A stretch of 64,000 nucleotides of DNA from Rotaria sp. Silwood1 (lineage: Eukaryota; Rotifera; Eurotatoria; Philodinida; Philodinidae). The stretch's first letter is position 1, and every line of letters starts with the position of its first letter. The translations under genes and the position numbers were made by a program. Where the stretch lies: positions 812,134-876,133 of the forward strand of contig CAJNOP010000063.1 in NCBI GenBank assembly GCA_905250075.1. Reading direction: 5' to 3'. Shown here in pieces: positions 46,978 to 59,134 of the stretch. The notes under the pieces were generated by a model that did not search any database, was not told where the DNA came from, and saw nothing but the letters and a program-made list of their open reading frames with translations.

Positions 46978-49900
46978 GTTTACATGTGTTTTTAGAAAAT
47001 CTTTTCTGCTCAGATAGAAAAAAACAACCAACAAAAATATCGAAGAGAATAATTTGCCGTTATCGACTACCAATTGAATACATGAAAAATATCGTGTGGT
47101 TTCTAGTGTATATGTCATATTCGATGAGTTTGATCTTTCTATACCAATGTTTATGAGAAAAATATAATTTATTGCATAAATATTGTTTGCAAGTCACCCA
47201 TACCGAAAACTACCATGAAAATGACGAGAAACGGTTGGTCTACAAATCAGCCGTATTTGAAAATAAATATGGACGACGATTCTCTCTGACAAATGATGCT
47301 TCCACCTTCACTAGTAAAGTACTCTCGATGCATATGAATGATTTTCCTTAACACTTCATAGTCCATTGTATGAGATGACCCGTTACAGTCTATCCAAAGT
47401 GGATTTTTGCCTGTGATGATATGATGCAGTACGTATAATCACTTGACTCTTGAATGCGAAAATGCCTTTTTTCTTAGGACAGACAGAGCTTTTTAACAGC
47501 TAGAAAGTAATGCTAATATATGTACCAAAATAAGCTACCGTCAATAGTTTCCAAAGTATATACAGCTGCAATCCTGTATAAAAGACATTAGATATGACAT
47601 CTGTGTTCATACGATCTCCGCTATCAATTATGACACTAGAGTCACTGTTTCCAGCGCATAAGGAGCTTTTTAAGAGCTTCAAAATGATGCTATCGTATTT
47701 ATGAAGTTGTGTTGGCTTCAAAACAGCTGGTAAGTTCGAATGAAGAGTATGATAAACTATAACTGATTGTCTTGTTGGTCTCTGATATGCGATTGACGTC
47801 TGTAATCATGAAGCTAGTCTTTGTAACTTGAGAATGCGAATAGATGAGATGTCAAAGACGTTAAATATGGAGTATATTAGGATTCCTTAGGATTAGAGTC
47901 TGCTTCTTGGAATCGCAAAGCTCAAGAGTATATTACTGTCGTTTGTGAACTTTGGAAGTGATATGAAATGAGTGTATATCTCAAGAGAAAAGTCATAGAG
48001 AGATATATAATTGCTTGTGTTGGCCTAGATTCCAGGTGCACAGATTTTTGCGTCCCTAATGTCGGAGATAGGTTCAAACTCAGAAATCCCTTTTGCATAG
48101 TGGTTGTGGCCAATTGTTGTCGAGCTGTTCTGATTTCATGCCACTTATAGCAGAGAAAAAAAATTGCTCCACTGGATTTGAACAAAAACTGAGCTTTGGG
48201 GACTCTTCCATATATGTAGAATCGATGTGATTCGAACCAGACAAAAACTATCCATAGACCATGGTATTTCTCTAAAAGTGCTATGTTATGATACGTTTTA
48301 TCGAAATCACTGAACATTTTTGAGGTCTGTTGAAACTGAGAAGAATCGACCGGGTTGGTTGTACTCTTGTAGTGTCAATGCTCCCAAGTCGCCTGTACTA
48401 GTCAGAGATCCTAAATCCACTCCGGCTCTGAGACAAACTTCTTTATTGTACATGAGGCTCGGAAAAAGTTTATTGATAAAATAGCATTTTGAATTTTTTT
48501 TTCTCAGTGAGCTGTGATTTTTTTTTTTAATATAAAAATTTAAATTCTGCGAAAAAGCCTCAAATTGATTGAAAAGATTATTTTTCTAGAATATTTTTAT
48601 AATTAATTAATACATGTAAATGTTATTAAAGATTCATATTTAGCATACATAAGTAATGAGTATTGTTTAAGTAGTTTATTTAATGAATTTTATTTTATTA
48701 AGCCTGCATATTTATTTAATTGAAAGACATATTTATTTCTTTGATTTATTACATTTGGATATTGATCAACTGCGTTTCAATGACAACTTTTGAATCATCC
48801 AATATAGCAACGAAAAACTTTTCCTTATTATGCAACTACGAGGATTGCCGTTTGGTAATAATAAATTCATTTTATTTCTCCATTAGAAAAAGATTTAGTA
48901 ATATTTTTCGAAACTATGTAAGAATATACTCAGAAATAACTGACGAGATTCATGGCGAAGATTCATCATAAGAACTTATGTCGTAAATTAAACTCTTAAT
49001 AAGGGAAAAAATTTATAAAATTCATCTTACGAAAAAAAACCAAATGTTTTCTGTTAACATAAAGATCATGCTACCAGTTTTCTGATCATCAACAGTGAAC
49101 ATGATTAATAAAAAAAATAGCATAGACTCTATCTAAGGATCATTTAAACAGATATTAAGTCTCAACCATCTGATGAAATTCCTAAGCAAGGTCGAAATGC
49201 GTTATAGTTGTTTGACCAACGTCTACATTCTAATTTGATTTTAGTTTTTATACTCTTGGTTTAATTGTATATTTGCTGAAGTTCAGTTTTCTGAAATCGC
49301 TTCTGCTGCAATACGTATTTGTTAGCTTCTTTTCGCTACGGCTCATTCGGTGAAAAAAAATTTGATGACTTAAGTTTTACGAAGTGCCAACAGTATCAAA
49401 CATTGAGAATCGCCATACAAGCCTAATATGTTTTATTGTTGTATACGATACTAAATAATAATTTACGATAATGATGCTGCACTAATGTTTGACATCTCCA
49501 TGTATCAAGTGTTGTAAGAATGCCCTTAACGATCACTTACGGTCGTAATTTAGATATACATTGGTAATAAATCGTTATCAACAGTAGCATGCATTCATGC
49601 ATCATGCTTGATAAGAACTTACATATCCCTCAATCGTAACTAATACATCAATAAAATCGTGCTATAGAAGAATTGATTATCATATTACAGACCGTTTAAA
49701 TGGTAGATTTCACGGGAGAGTTCTATGAATTGTTGTTTGATCTACTGCTACAAGCCCGACGGCGGAAACGATAAAAAAACAAGTTAAGTGTATCAAACAT
49801 GGCGCAAATAAGTTAGACGGATAGATGTTCAATGAGTCGCCATGTAGCAAGTTGATATTGATCGATCAAATTATACATTATCGTTTTATTCAGTAGCACT

Positions 49901-50430
49901 GAACACAAGAGTCGAATAGCTTAAATCATTCTATGTTTTAGTCTCTGTTGAAAATTTAGTAAGAAAATTTTTTTATTCATATTACTTCGATTATACTACA
50001 ATAATTACAGTATTGTTAAAAATTATAACAATAAGATATTTTGAGTTTCTTTTCTTCAATAGTAGTGACTACTTAAGTCAAGTCACAAGTCTACTATCGA
50101 TAGACTGATATATGCTGTGTCGAATGATATGTTTTCCAAGACTTCAAAAAAAGTATGATTCAAAAAAAGGTTCTATGAAAAATCTACCAACTAAGTTCAA
50201 ACTAACAAATAGAAGATCACAGTAATATATCGTTTTGTGAGGAAAAGCTGAAAAAACATGATAGATAATTGAAAACGAAGCAATAGTACAGTTCTCCAGA
50301 TTTATATAATCGCTGTAGCTCTTCAACGGTCGATCAAAATCGTTATTGTGATTGAATTCGACTGCTTGATATTATTGTAATAACTGAAAATATTTTGGTG
50401 TGGGTGTAGTGAAAGTTTTCATACGACCAC

Positions 50431-50684
50431 CTAGACATGTACGAGACCAACTTTTTTTGGTCCTAGTCTCGATCTCAGTGACTTTCATTTTTCTGTTGCT
50501 TGCGCGGACTTAGAGAATTTGTTGCAGAATCTACTAGTCTTGGATCTGGAATAATTCTTAAATACGTACATTTTTTTATTTTTCTTGTGGACTACAGACA
50601 TGAGTAGGACCACAATTTTTTTCTGATCCCGACCTCGGCCCTGGTAAAATTTTATTTTTGGCTTTCGATCCTGCACATGTCTAG
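50431..50684. mobile_element. 254-bp terminal-inverted-repeat element
   Basis: The ends are CTAGACATGTACGAGACCAA and (inverted) CTAGACATGTGCAGGATCGA. The inside repeats GGTCCTAGTCTCGATC-like and GATCCCGACCTCGG words. No target duplication is obvious, so the boundaries may be off by a few bases. Style and size match the hAT-like MITEs of this window. Confidence 0.65.
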
Positions 50685-50980
50685 TATCACTATCCCTCGA
50701 CACTTTCGAGCAGCCTATATAGAACATCTCAAAACTGAGGGAACACGATCGAGTTGACAAATACAATATTCTAAATAGATTACCATTTATTTTTGTATAT
50801 CACATGTCATTCTAAATGTCAGTAGTCTCCGTTAAGCTTATGTTTTCATGCTGTCAAACGAAAAAATCCATTTATATTCAACAGACTTTTTTTTCGGCTG
50901 TTAATACATATGATGACAAAAGACAGTTTTCATTTTAGATCATTGACAATTTATTCATTAAAAACAGCGAAAATTCTCCA

Positions 50981-52300
50981 ATGGACGAGACACGTTGTTC
51001 CATATTCAAAAATAGAAAAATGAATACAATATTTGGTCTAGCAATTTTGATCTTAACATTCATTGGCGCTCTGATTGCATTAATAGTCATTGTCGCTAGA
51101 GTTGGAGTAAGATCAGATAAACAAGAATCAACGCACCGAAAAGTTTTGTTTATAATCGTGGATGGTATTCCTCCAGATGTCATAGAAAATATTTCACTAC
51201 AAAACATGAAGAAGATTCAAGAGATTGGAGGCTACACGAGAGCTTATGTTGGAGGTGACAATGGCACTTATACGCAAACGCCTCCTGTTTCAGCACCTGG
51301 TTATATGAATCTACTTACTGGTACATGGGCTAACAAACACAATGTATACGATAATAATGTTCAATCTCCCAATTACCATTATAAAAATATTTTTCGATTG
51401 TTTAAAGAACATTACTCTGATAAAAAGATTGCCATTTTCTCAACTTGGACAGATAATCGTATCAAACTCGTTGGTGAAGGATCAGCCATAGCAGGTAATA
51501 TTACATTTGATTACAAATTCGATGGATACGAATTTGACAATATTACTTATCCTCATGATCCAGATGACCATTTTATCTTTGACATTGATCAACGTGTGAC
51601 TAATGAAACTTCCGCATGTATCAAAATATATGGACCTGATCTTTCATGGGTTTATTTACAATATACGGATGATGTAGGACATCAATTTGGAGACAGTGAA
51701 CAATTTAACCAAGCAGTCAAGAATATTGATTATCAGATAGGACAAATTTGGGAAGCTATCGATTATCGAATGAAACATGATCAAGAAGATTGGTTAATTA
51801 TTATTACGACAGATCATGGTAGAGATCCGATAACAGGCAAAGAACATGATGATCAGACTCACAGAGAACGAACAACTTGGATAATAACAAATAGTCAAGA
51901 AATGAATACTTATTTTCATGATTTTCAACCTGCTATAGTTGATATATATCCAACAATTGCAAAACTGATAGGTCTTAGCATTCCAATTGAATCCGAAAGA
52001 GAATTAGACGGAGTACCATTAACAGGAAAAGTATCATTAATAAAACCAGATGTTAAGTTGCATAATGTTAGTCTACAAATTGGTTGGACAGTTTTAGATC
52101 CTACTGGATACGTAAAAGTGTGGCTATCAACTACAAATTCATTTAAGGATGGTATCACAGACAATTATTATTTAATTGAAACAGTACCGATAGAAAAAAA
52201 CATGATTACCGTTGATATAAAAGAATATCCATCAGACTTCTATAAAATAGTCCTCGAAGGACAATATAATAAGGTGAATAGATGGGTATTTCGATCATAA
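50981..52300 (+). CDS. Membrane-anchored type I phosphodiesterase / nucleotide pyrophosphatase
   Basis: Alkaline-phosphatase-superfamily enzyme that hydrolyses phosphodiester or nucleotide substrates with two metal ions. Single open frame of 439 codons with no intron. Residues about 16-39 form a signal anchor, so the catalytic domain should face the lumen or outside. Motifs: first metal aspartate in FIIVDGIPPDV (D61); nucleophile region TPPVSAPGYMNLLTG (T100 or S104); YTDDVGHQFGD (D230, H234); TTDHGRD (D278, H279). After about residue 345 comes a beta-rich domain (VKVWLSTTNSFKDGITDNYY; FYKIVLEGQYNKVNRW). That arrangement and wording recall bacterial family members more than animal ENPPs. The intronless state in an intron-rich neighbourhood fits horizontal acquisition. 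Substrate unknown. Confidence 0.85.
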   Translation: MDETRCSIFKNRKMNTIFGLAILILTFIGALIALIVIVARVGVRSDKQESTHRKVLFIIVDGIPPDVIENISLQNMKKIQEIGGYTRAYVGGDNGTYTQTPPVSAPGYMNLLTGTWANKHNVYDNNVQSPNYHYKNIFRLFKEHYSDKKIAIFSTWTDNRIKLVGEGSAIAGNITFDYKFDGYEFDNITYPHDPDDHFIFDIDQRVTNETSACIKIYGPDLSWVYLQYTDDVGHQFGDSEQFNQAVKNIDYQIGQIWEAIDYRMKHDQEDWLIIITTDHGRDPITGKEHDDQTHRERTTWIITNSQEMNTYFHDFQPAIVDIYPTIAKLIGLSIPIESERELDGVPLTGKVSLIKPDVKLHNVSLQIGWTVLDPTGYVKVWLSTTNSFKDGITDNYYLIETVPIEKNMITVDIKEYPSDFYKIVLEGQYNKVNRWVFRS

Positions 52301-52967
52301 AAATACGTTATACTATATTATAATAATAATAAAATTACAATATTTGTGGTGGTAACTTTTAATCAGAGGAATCTAGTAAAAATGTCTGTAGATTAGTTAA
52401 ATTTGATAAGAATTGATGCTTTTCAACTATCCTAGTGAAATATTTTGTTTATTGAACATCGTTACAATGTGTTTGATTATGATGTACTGGTTTGTTTGCT
52501 TATTTGTTTGAAAAAGCCAAGTTTCGAGAGCATATGCATAAAACAGAACCTTTTTTTTTATCGAGGTGACTTATGCTGTGCAAGAGCATTATTCTTATTG
52601 ATCTTAAAAACTTCGCCACAATGCCCGAATACTAGAATGTGGAATGTGGATGTGGGTCTCGTTTTCATCTGTACAGATATACGCACATCAAAGCTGGTCA
52701 GATAAATTTGTGAATAGGTAGCATTAAGTAGAGTAGGAATATAGAACAGCTACTTCTTACATTTTGTCGAGTCTAAATAGCATACCGTGTGAATTCAGAA
52801 AAAAAAAGGAATACATCGAGGATTTTCACAGGAAAAATAAAAGATATCGTGAGGTACCCGTTAATAGCTGAAATTAGTCCCATGAAAAACTTATAGAAGA
52901 ACAAAAATCAAGCAAACATCTTTTTTTTTTTGAGGTTCAAGTTAGTTCTGCTTCAAAACGCGATAAT
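52301..52967. other. Spacer between convergent genes
   Basis: Tail-to-tail interval between the phosphodiesterase and the receptor-like gene. No exon or element seen; it should contain both 3' UTRs. Confidence 0.45.
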
Positions 52968-54319
52968 TTATGCCTCAGAAGGCACCAGTTGGTAATAACC
53001 ACGACCATCGGAATGGCTTCCTTTAAATTTGGCAATCCCAACGATGATGATTAAAGCCAAGAAACTGATAACACAAATGATACCAATCATGACTGCAAGA
53101 CCAAGACCTGTTCTATCTCTTCTAGGTTCTTGGGCTAGATCGAATACAAACAATACTCAAATTATCGAAAAATTTCACGTAACAATAGCCTACTTTCGGT
53201 ATTGGCAATCGGCATAACAGAGTTTTCTTTGAATGCTGTTGCTGCAGTTGTTGAAGATAATAGATTCATTGAAGAGGTCACTTCGATGGAATCAGTAATG
53301 GTCGGAATACTAATAATTTTAGCTGTCGACTTATGGTATGCTGGTACTGGTGCTGCAATTGTCGAAAATGATGGGTTCACCGACGAGGTTTTATCATTAT
53401 AATTAGTAGTGGTCGAGATTCTGATAATTTTGGTTGTTGAGTTATTATATTCTGATGATGTAGACAGCATTGTGGATGTGATGGGCACTATGGTTGCACT
53501 TTGAGCCGTCATAGATTTACATGTTGTGCTATTGACATTACAATTCGGGAATGTGTTGCAGATGCAGATCTCGTCCGCGGAAAAGGGAGTAATGCTTGTG
53601 AAGAGCACAAAAGTCTTCGCGAAACCTACGATAAAATCAAGACCATGAAGACGTGCTTCATGGTATCGTTTGATCACAACGCGTTCGTAATCATGGGCAA
53701 TCAGTGCCTCTTGACTGGTCGCACCGCCTATTGAGCTAATACTGCAAAGCACACTATTGTTCCTAATGTAATTCATGCAACCTGAAGTGTTAATCATTGG
53801 ATGTTCCACACATAGCTTCGACAACGGCGATAGATCTCCTATTCCTGAACAGGTTATAGGATCTGTCAGATCTCTCAGTACAGGTCTCAGCGGTGGAAAT
53901 GAAGAAATCTTGTGGTTCGAACTTATACAAGTATTCAAATCAATATTGCACAAATTTTCCGCACAAATACAGATTGTCATATTCTGAAAAGTTTCATACG
54001 GCAATGGAGAACATGTGCCAATACCAATATCAGATGTTGATGAAAACCCGTGACAACGCTTGAGTAATTGTCGAAATGTATTAGTATACCACATACCATC
54101 ACGTAGCGTGTAATCTGTGGGTAGACTTAAACCGTCACTGCCAGTATAGACGCGAAAAGCACATAGTTGATAATCATCATGTATTATGTCAGTGCTGCCC
54201 AAATAACATTTGATGCTATACGATACTGTAATATTTTGTGGAGGTATGAGAATAAACGATTGAACAGATGTTGGCAATATGATGAGAAAAAACGTAATCG
54301 TTTGAAGGTAATGGTTCAT
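52968..54319 (-). CDS. Type I membrane protein with two cysteine-rich modules
   Basis: Two exons (54319-53194 and 53134-52968) give 430 residues. I chose the ATG at 54319 because it yields a signal peptide (MNHYLQTITFFLIILPTSVQ); an upstream in-frame ORF extension lacks support. Two cysteine-rich modules follow, each closing with C-I-C-x(4,5)-C-N (TICICAENLCN and EICICNTFPNCN), reminiscent of Ly6/three-finger folds. Then comes a Ser/Thr-rich stalk with TTTN/SSTT repeats and many N-glycosylation sites. The last exon adds a single membrane helix (GLAVMIGIICVISFLALIII) and a short tail (GYYQLVPSEA). It is likely a cell-surface receptor or adhesion protein. Family not identified by name. Confidence 0.75.
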
Positions 54320-57300
54320 GTTGCACAAAACAGAAAACACACTTTTATGTTGTAATACACACATCCAATACCAATTCACAAACAAACCTTCTATGACTGC
54401 AAATGTTTCGAGAAGTATCTACCATGTGCAATCAACATGTTGAAACAGAACACTTAATGAGTTTGTTTTTTAAAGTAGAAAGCTGTGTATTATGCATTAA
54501 AAGCCATTATGTGTTTCTCTTCACAGCAACATATAAATGGAACAATGCGTAATACTATCAGAAAATTATTATTCGAACGACGAAGAGGAGAGTAAAATAT
54601 GATTAATTATTCTGCAGAAAAAGACCTTTTTGTGTCGAAAAATAATTTTGATGTGAGTGAAAAGAAGACTGACATCTACATCAACTTGCTCATTTTTGAA
54701 TAGGCTATTTTTGGTCATATTTCGTAGTCTTAAACTTCTTGTCGGCTTTTATTTATCAATCCAATGGCATATTTGAACAGACAGTCAAAAATTACTTTTT
54801 CTAATAATTCGTATTCATCTAGTTTCTGATAGACGTCTAAAATTTGCACCTAAAAAATGCTTTTTTCAGATCTTTTTGGAAACTATCTATGTGATCGGAG
54901 ATTAAAATATCCGGTTTGAAGTTCAAAACCAAATATAAATAAAAATCATCTTGTGTTTTCGCATTAAATTTCTAAGATTTATGATTATGACGTTCGTGAT
55001 CTTCATAGCTAACTTTATAGTTCTAGTTTCTTTTGAAATTTTTTTGCATATCCTAGCGGAATTGGAGATCAAAAAGGTACGGCGGTGAGTACGTGTCTAT
55101 AGTCACGGTCACATCCTCGTTTCATTTATTCATTATTAATGGACTTTTCCTTCAGTTTAAGTTTTTATCAACCCCTTATCCATGCATGTTTTGGCAATGA
55201 CGATAAGAAAAAACCTAATAAATAATCAATCATTGTTAGTTGATATTTCACAATAAATTATTTCTTGTGTATAACAGTGTCAAAATACATAACAAAGTAA
55301 AAGACTACAAAGTTCAACAATAATACTGTTTATTATATATAGAAAGGCAAATTCACGTAGTTTTAAATATTTTCATTTCTTCTATGATGAATAAATTTCA
55401 ACATGCCATAAAATTTTGCTTGAAATATCTTAATGCATCTTGCCTTTTTTATTCATTTGATCTATCGAATCATCATTGTGACAAATTTATTTTAATTAGA
55501 TGTATCTGATAAAGAAAGATATTTTCAAATAAGAACATTTCTCTCTTTTCCCTTATTTGATAAATTTCCTGATCTTTAATCAAGAACAGTGAACCAAATA
55601 AACTCAAGCAATGCGAAGAAATTCAAATTGAGATTACTATCAATACTATCTCAACTGTATCTTTTCCACTGAACTCATTAGATATCCGATTTCTTTAATA
55701 ATCGCATACAACTAACATTCATGAATGTTCAAATCATTGGTATGTTCATTTACAACAAATGATAAATTTAAAAAGTTTAACCGTATGTGCATCTGATAAT
55801 AGAAATATAATTGATCGTCATCGATGGTCAAAATGTGATAATATCTTTATTACTTTATACTTAAATAATTTCAACTTCAAATTTAATCGTTAAGACAGTA
55901 TTAGTCAGCTTGTCTACATAGCATGTTACTTCAGACATCAAGTATTTATTTCAAAATTCGAGTCTAACTTTTATGCTACAATGTAGAGTACAGTTGAAAG
56001 CGTAAGAAATATATTTTATTACTCGAAATATTATTTCTGCGAATGTTTAAAAACATATAGATAAGGCACTAATTACTACATTGTCCGCAGCAATTTTTCT
56101 CTTTTACTTTACGAGAAACTGTGTGTCTTGATGTCGGCCTCGGAAACCTAGCCATCAAGTGCGACCTGTCTTTTGACAAATATGTGGGGTGTCGATGGGT
56201 GTGAATTAAGGAAAAAACGACTTAACAATCTTTGTAAAGCAAAAAAAAGGGAGACTGAATAAGACAAATAAGTACAAATATGAAAAAAATATACAAATAA
56301 ATTTATAGATTAGTATATGAATCAGTGAACTAACTTTTTTTTGGCAGAATTTTGTAGATTTTATTTATATATTTTGGTATTTTAATCAGATTTTGAAATT
56401 ATTTTTTGAGTTTCTTTTTAGCGCTTTATATACGTAACGCAATAGTATCTAATTTATATTGAGTTATGAGAAAATAAAAAACACACCTTTTATAAATTAG
56501 TTTTGTATCAAGAAAAATGAGCTTCAAAATTTAAGCGAAGAAAATTACTATAAAGTAAGCAATGATATTAGACGAGGAAAATTATCTTGTTAATGTAAGG
56601 TTTGTTTTTCTAAGAGAAAGCTGTGATTGTTTTGTTTACATATGTTAATTCAAATGAATAAATGTCATGTTTGTTTTTATATATTTATTTTAGAATACGA
56701 TAAGTTTGACCTTGTTTTAGTATATAAAAAAAATGAGTTTATTGTTGTGTGTTTGTTTTAGAAACAATGAAAACTGAATGCGTTTTGGAGTGAGTTTTGG
56801 TAAGAAAAGAGGAAAGCTACGTACACATAAAAACAAGAGTCATATCTACACACACATCATTCTGCAACAACAGTCAGATCGATACAGAAAGTCATTCATA
56901 TTCCCACTGACATCCATCTTAAATTCAATAGTTTCAATAATTCTAATAGGCACAATAATTTCATCTATTTCGATAATGTCAAAGTTTCCAATGACTTCAA
57001 TTATGTCAACAACTCTTCAAAAATTAGGAAATTCCGCAACATAATCGTATCTTGTTTAATCAAAACTAAAGTCATACTTTCTGTCCGTTTGGAAAAGCCG
57101 GAATTCGAAAACCACGTGAAAACCTTCAAGAAAACTTCAATTTTACTCCTGAAATAACACTTTTTCGAAAAATGTTTTCATCTGATTGTGACCCAGAATA
57201 TTCCTCAACTGAAACACGAAGCTTTCCACTGTATCGAACACTTCTAGTACAGAAAAACTACAACATTAAGTCGAAAGTTAGAATTGTCTTCAACGTTCAG

Positions 57301-57585
57301 CTACTGAACTAAACTCACAGGCCGTCTCGTAACGTTTCAAGAAGTTGAATTCAAATACATTTTATTAATTACTTGAGACTTACCGTCGAACTATATATTC
57401 AATAAAAAAATTAATTTTAATCGTCATATGCGCGAAGAAACAATCAAAGCAAAGTTACTCTTAAATTTTCGTCCTCTACTTTACAAGAGAAAGATATTTC
57501 TAGCAATTGCCCTAACTCGCAAGCAGCAGTATTAGTTATAGAACGTATTTTGACGTTTGTATCTTGAGTATAATCCCAGATCGTA
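54320..57585. other. Gene-free interval, possible eroded coding traces
   Basis: No supported gene over 3.3 kb. Between about 56830 and 57320 several plus frames stay open for 70-105 codons without ATG or splice partners, for instance one containing KAGIRKPRENLQENFNFTPE. This could be gene debris or chance. No repeat element was identified. Confidence 0.4.
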
Positions 57586-59134
57586 TCAGTAACTCGGACA
57601 TTCGCATACAAACAGTTCTTTATTTGTTTCTCTTGTTCTCGGTATACAATCTACACAAATCATTGCGACGACGGTTGAGGGTGGTAGTGATTCATTCATA
57701 TTTGACCAGCTTGTTGGTAATAATGAGCAACCAGACTTGGTCCAAGCTCCAACACGTTCAATATCTATGCAAAAATTCATTTACTTTTGTGCAACAGTTA
57801 AAGCAGCATCCGAACAACTTACATTTTTCAGCTACCATGTCTCTCACCCGTATCGATCGAAACATTCCTGTGTGCACATTGCGCTCGTATCTTAATGGTT
57901 CCGTGATTTCTACTGTGTTCCATGACGTGATATAAGCACCACTATTACATTTTTCTTTCGACTCGGCAAGTGGCAAACCTTCTGGACATCGCTGTTCATT
58001 CTGCAATATGAATTCTTTTATGATCTCCCAATATGGAGGAACCGGACCACGAGATCCGTGACCAATAACACCTTGTGCTGATCGTTGCACGAAAAGTTCA
58101 GCTAATTTCTGTTGTTCTACTTGATCGATTTCATCTGTTCGAACATCTGCTGCTGATTTGATTCGATATGTGATTGCAATTTGCAAGTTTGCTTTAATTG
58201 TTGAATTATTAATTAGATCAGGCCATGAAATGTATTTGTTAATTTTTAATAGAGCTGGCTTATCATCGAGTGATTGTTTCCATTGATCAGTATTATTGAC
58301 GCTTGGGTCACCGCCAATACGATGATCCACTATTATTCTACGTCGATTTTCATAGTAATTATCATTCACAGAAGTTGGTGAAAGTATATCCGTTTTTAAT
58401 CGAAGCTCCAATTCTGTCTCACTCAAGCCATCCGTAAAATAATTAGATTGCAAAATACAATCCTTGACAAGTATTTGCTTTTCATGCATACCACCAACTG
58501 TAGTCTCCAGAATAACGTGTGTACCCCAAACATCCAAAAAATCTTTATATGTCTTGGCGTCGTATATGAATGGTAATCGGTCAATAGCTTGCTGAGCATG
58601 TGTATTTAATTCCAGATGAGTGTTCGTGGGTTGTATCTCCAACGTATAAAGTGGATATAAATGTTGAATTATAGCTATCATTTGGTTCTCAATGAAAAAC
58701 TTATTGTGAACGTACGACATATTTTTGATGTGACCCAATACTCCTCCTAGCCAACTACCTGAATCTTGTTCCCATAAATGTATAAATTCTTGTTCTTTTC
58801 TAAACAGATACACAATCGGTTCAAGACTTTCAACGTTGCTTGCTATTTCTGTCGAAATAATTTTATTTGATAACGTAGATTTTTCGTTGTATGAGGTTGA
58901 TAAAGCTGACAACTTGATTTCACCTGTACTTAAATCAATAGTCATACCAACACCTGTTGATATCAAAGACTTTGTAGTTTCTTTCCATGAAGGATGCTGC
59001 ATATTTGAACCTGGACAAAATAAACCATCATAGCTGATAACAGGGCACAGTTCTGTACGAATTAAGTCTAATGAAGTCTGTCCAGTATGCGCCCAAACTA
59101 ATAGAATTACAAACAAGCTCAATAGGAACTTCAT
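57586..59134 (-). CDS. Secreted MACPF-domain protein
   Basis: Member of the membrane-attack-complex/perforin superfamily, whose proteins oligomerise on membranes in defence, attack or development. Two exons (59134-57823 and 57764-57586) give 496 residues. The true ATG gives MKFLLSLFVILLVWAHTG, a signal peptide. The MACPF signature lies at residues about 191-215: YDAKTYKDFLDVWGTHV followed by TVGG, with the expected WGTH and paired glycines. Clustered charged helical segments (YNEKSTLSNKIISTE) and a basic VNDNYYENRRRIIVDHR stretch flank it. The C-terminal 110 residues are cysteine-rich (CPEGLPLAESKEKC; CVDCIPRT; ECPSY) and of unknown type. Splicing at GTAAGT 57822 continues the frame; reading through would add a different short tail. 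Confidence 0.85.

Larger units (their letters stand above)
46318..50980. other. Gene-free interval with MITEs
   Basis: No supported exon. It contains two small terminal-inverted-repeat elements (46873-46977, 50431-50684). A 131-codon minus frame at 47922-48317 resembles nothing known to me. Around 47487 and 47667, GAGCTTTTTAA occurs twice in direct orientation with loosely similar flanks. Confidence 0.45.

Noticed and set aside
47922-48317. 131-codon minus-strand ORF
   Set aside because: Composition is erratic, there is no recognisable domain or splice partner, and other frames in the same DNA are equally open.
50935-52164. Minus-strand ORFs opposite the phosphodiesterase
   Set aside because: Shadows of the strongly supported plus-strand coding sequence.
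56125-56160. Short hairpin CTTGATG...CATCAAG as a structured RNA
   Set aside because: Only a 7-bp perfect stem with mismatches above it; not enough for an RNA gene call.
56778-57320. Long ATG-less plus frames and an 88-codon ORF as a possible gene
   Set aside because: Several frames are open at once, there is no start or splice context and no homology I can name; recorded only as possible debris.
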